Shown here piece by piece: positions 6,418 through 7,285 of a DNA stretch of 7,285 nucleotides. The first letter of the stretch is position 1, and the number at the start of each line of letters is the position of its first letter. The notes below the pieces were generated by a model. That model made no database searches, was not told the origin of the DNA, and saw only the letters and a program-made list of their open reading frames with translations. Made by a program: the position numbers and the translations under genes. This DNA comes from a bacterium UBP8_UBA6595 (GTDB lineage Bacteria > Margulisbacteria > Marinamargulisbacteria > UBA6595): assembly GCA_002433595.1 (NCBI GenBank), contig DJIL01000049.1, positions 1-7,285 on the forward strand, in the 5' to 3' direction.

Positions 6418-6816
6418 ATGAGAAAAGTTTTGGTTTTGTTATCATTAACTGGTTTTTTAACCTTAAATTCATTTGGATTTGCGACTATTTTGCATTCTAT
6501 TAGTGGGGGTGATGCGATTAGATTTAATTCTAATGTGGACAATGTTGCTGTTTACATCGATGGACAGCCAGTCGGTAAGATTAAAGGTGGGAGTTTGGTT
6601 TACAAAATTTCTCGTGACGGTATGAACAAGCAAGTAATATTTGAGAAATCTGGGTACAAAACAGAGAACTTTTCTATTGGAACAAAGACAGCAGGAGCGT
6701 TTTGGGGTAATTTAATTACAGGCGGAACAGTTGGATCGTCAACGGATAGCTGGTCTACAAAAAACAGCCGGCAGTACACTCCCAATCAATTTTATGTTGA
6801 AATGGAAAAAATCTAA
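6418..6816 (+). CDS. Secreted PEGA-like domain protein, paralog 2
   Basis: This 132-aa product is a tandem paralog of the preceding gene. The signal peptide (MRKVLVLLSLTGFLTLNSFGFA) is probably cut after Ala22. The mature protein starts TILHSIS, as in paralog 1. The PEGA-like core spans about 39-82 (NVAVYIDGQPVGKIKG; FEKSGYKTENF), then WGN (96-98), GG-TVG and the block DSWSTKNSRQYTPNQFYVEMEKI (110-132). Over the last 27 aligned codons the two proteins differ at one residue (Glu128 versus Gln130), while the middles diverge considerably. Compared with paralog 1 it lacks two residues before GSSTDSW and the final Lys-Leu. The ribosome binding site AAGGAG (6405-6410) is 7 nt before the ATG. Two terminator-like hairpins follow directly. 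As with its neighbour, a periplasmic or surface location is predicted and the function is unknown. Confidence 0.8.
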   Translation: MRKVLVLLSLTGFLTLNSFGFATILHSISGGDAIRFNSNVDNVAVYIDGQPVGKIKGGSLVYKISRDGMNKQVIFEKSGYKTENFSIGTKTAGAFWGNLITGGTVGSSTDSWSTKNSRQYTPNQFYVEMEKI

Positions 6817-6842
6817 GCTTAGCCAATAAGCGTTATTTTTTT
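6817..6842 (+). terminator. Weak intrinsic terminator after paralog 2
   Basis: GCTTA (6817-6821), a 5-nt loop GCCAA, and TAAGC (6827-6831) form a short stem. GTTA and a run of seven T (6836-6842) follow. The hairpin begins one base after the TAA stop of the second PEGA-like gene, the usual place for a terminator. Only five base pairs are certain, so it would be inefficient alone. It sits immediately before a second, stronger hairpin, making a tandem pair. Confidence 0.45.
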
Positions 6843-6889
6843 AAATGCGATACCGATATTATTTTATAATCTGTATCGCATTTTTTTTT
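6843..6889 (+). terminator. Strong T-tailed hairpin overlapping the next gene's start
   Basis: AAATGCGATAC (6843-6853) pairs perfectly with GTATCGCATTT (6873-6883). After one mismatch the stem continues with GAT/ATC (6855-6857 with 6869-6871) and closes on an AT-rich loop. Nine consecutive T (6881-6889) begin at the base of the stem. This is the layout of an intrinsic terminator for transcripts coming from the PEGA-like genes. On the opposite strand the hairpin has no T tail, so it acts one way. The ATG of the following ORF (6845) lies inside the left arm. The hairpin could therefore also hide that start codon in read-through RNA. Confidence 0.65.
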
Positions 6890-7177
6890 AATTATAGTCA
6901 AGCCGATACTCGAATTGAACGCGCAATAGCCAAAGAAACGATTGATTTCACGTTGTATGCGTATGACAATATTATGGCTGATTATTTTGAGGAACAAGAT
7001 GGCTATCATCGGCATCTGCGTTATTTAATTATTCAAGGGACTGGGTTATCAGCGGGTGCGGTTAACGCACTGATTCAAGATCCAGTACTCAGGAAAGCGC
7101 CAACGCCGCCGGAGTATCTGTTCCAATTAAACAAAACATTAAGAGACAAGCATGGCTATTATTTCATGGATTATTAA
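6845..7177 (+). CDS. Small secreted protein of unknown family, 110 aa
   Basis: The predicted product has a textbook signal peptide: a basic MRYRYY start, a hydrophobic FIICIAFFF core, and SQA-D for cleavage after Ala20. The mature part would be about 90 residues, starting DTRIERAIAKETIDF. It is helical-looking, rich in Tyr, Leu and charged residues, contains a PTPPEY segment, and has no cysteine. I do not recognise the family. The start is odd: the ATG is inside the left arm of a strong terminator-like hairpin, a stop codon lies directly upstream in frame, and there is no clear Shine-Dalgarno. No other start would keep the signal peptide; the next in-frame ATG (codon 44) would lose a large part of the protein. 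The gene therefore depends on transcription through the hairpin or on a promoter within or after it. The end overlaps the next ORF by 26 nt, suggesting joint expression. The gene is probably real, with start and regulation uncertain. Confidence 0.6.
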   Translation: MRYRYYFIICIAFFFNYSQADTRIERAIAKETIDFTLYAYDNIMADYFEEQDGYHRHLRYLIIQGTGLSAGAVNALIQDPVLRKAPTPPEYLFQLNKTLRDKHGYYFMDY

Positions 7178-7285
7178 GTACAGCAGTGTGCTTTTAATCG
7201 CTACAACCCTGGGGTACGCATCGGGGGACAAACCGATGTATTATCGTGAGGCTTGGCTGGACTTGTTATACTATGAATCAGCCGG
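7152..7285 (+). CDS. N-terminal part of a secreted protein, cut by the window end
   Basis: Forty-four codons are visible before the window ends, with no stop. The product begins MAIISWIIKYSSVLLIATTLGYASGDKP, a signal peptide with likely cleavage after Ala23 (GYA-S). The mature start continues MYYREAWLDLLYYESAG, rich in Tyr and Leu. The ATG at 7152 overlaps the end of the preceding ORF by 26 nt in another frame, preceded by AAGAGA (7141-7146), a moderate ribosome binding site. A later ATG at 7236, with GGGGG (7223-7227) upstream, is an alternative but would drop the signal peptide. Overlap and shared export suggest that this and the previous gene act together. The family is not recognisable from this fragment. 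Confidence 0.6.
   Translation, partial: MAIISWIIKYSSVLLIATTLGYASGDKPMYYREAWLDLLYYESA

Noticed and set aside
7236..7285. Later ATG as start of the last gene
   Set aside because: It has a G-rich upstream stretch, but starting there would remove an obvious signal peptide encoded from 7152.

Overview
The window looks like an ordinary stretch of bacterial chromosome. It has strong Shine-Dalgarno sites, tight gene spacing and every supported gene on the + strand. The organism cannot be named from the sequence. A class A penicillin-binding protein shows a peptidoglycan wall. The PEGA-like proteins and small signal-peptide proteins at the right end would suit a periplasm or cell surface. The thioredoxin reductase has the longer plant/yeast-like N-terminal loop rather than the short E. 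coli form, so I would look outside the Gammaproteobacteria, possibly in an uncultivated phylum (low confidence).

Layout. Positions 1-185 hold a leader with an extended -10 promoter. It precedes a 46-codon ORF (186-326) with a strong ribosome binding site and no recognised family. Positions 327-775 contain no convincing gene; near the right end an inverted repeat lies over a possible promoter for the next gene. Next comes a housekeeping run: a bifunctional peptidoglycan synthase (776-2893), trxB (2909-3847) and uvrB (3847-5859). The first two are 15 nt apart, and trxB and uvrB share one base (TAATG). The three are probably co-transcribed, although wall synthesis, thiol redox and excision repair form no single pathway.

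The right end (5860-7285) is different: more AT-rich and filled with small predicted secreted proteins. Two tandem PEGA-like paralogs (5918-6328 and 6418-6816) are separated by an 89-nt spacer carrying a palindrome. Two successive terminator-like hairpins follow the second paralog. The stronger one overlaps the start codon and signal-peptide codons of the next ORF (6845-7177). That ORF overlaps by 26 nt another signal-peptide ORF (7152 onward), which runs off the window.

The housekeeping genes are secure. The most unusual point is the terminator-like hairpin with a T9 tract built into the start of a secreted-protein gene. Lesser points are the near-invariant C-terminal block of the PEGA-like pair, a substituted NADPH-binding arginine in TrxB, and a roughly 16-residue insertion in UvrB. 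No CRISPR array, tRNA, rRNA, insertion sequence or phage gene was seen.
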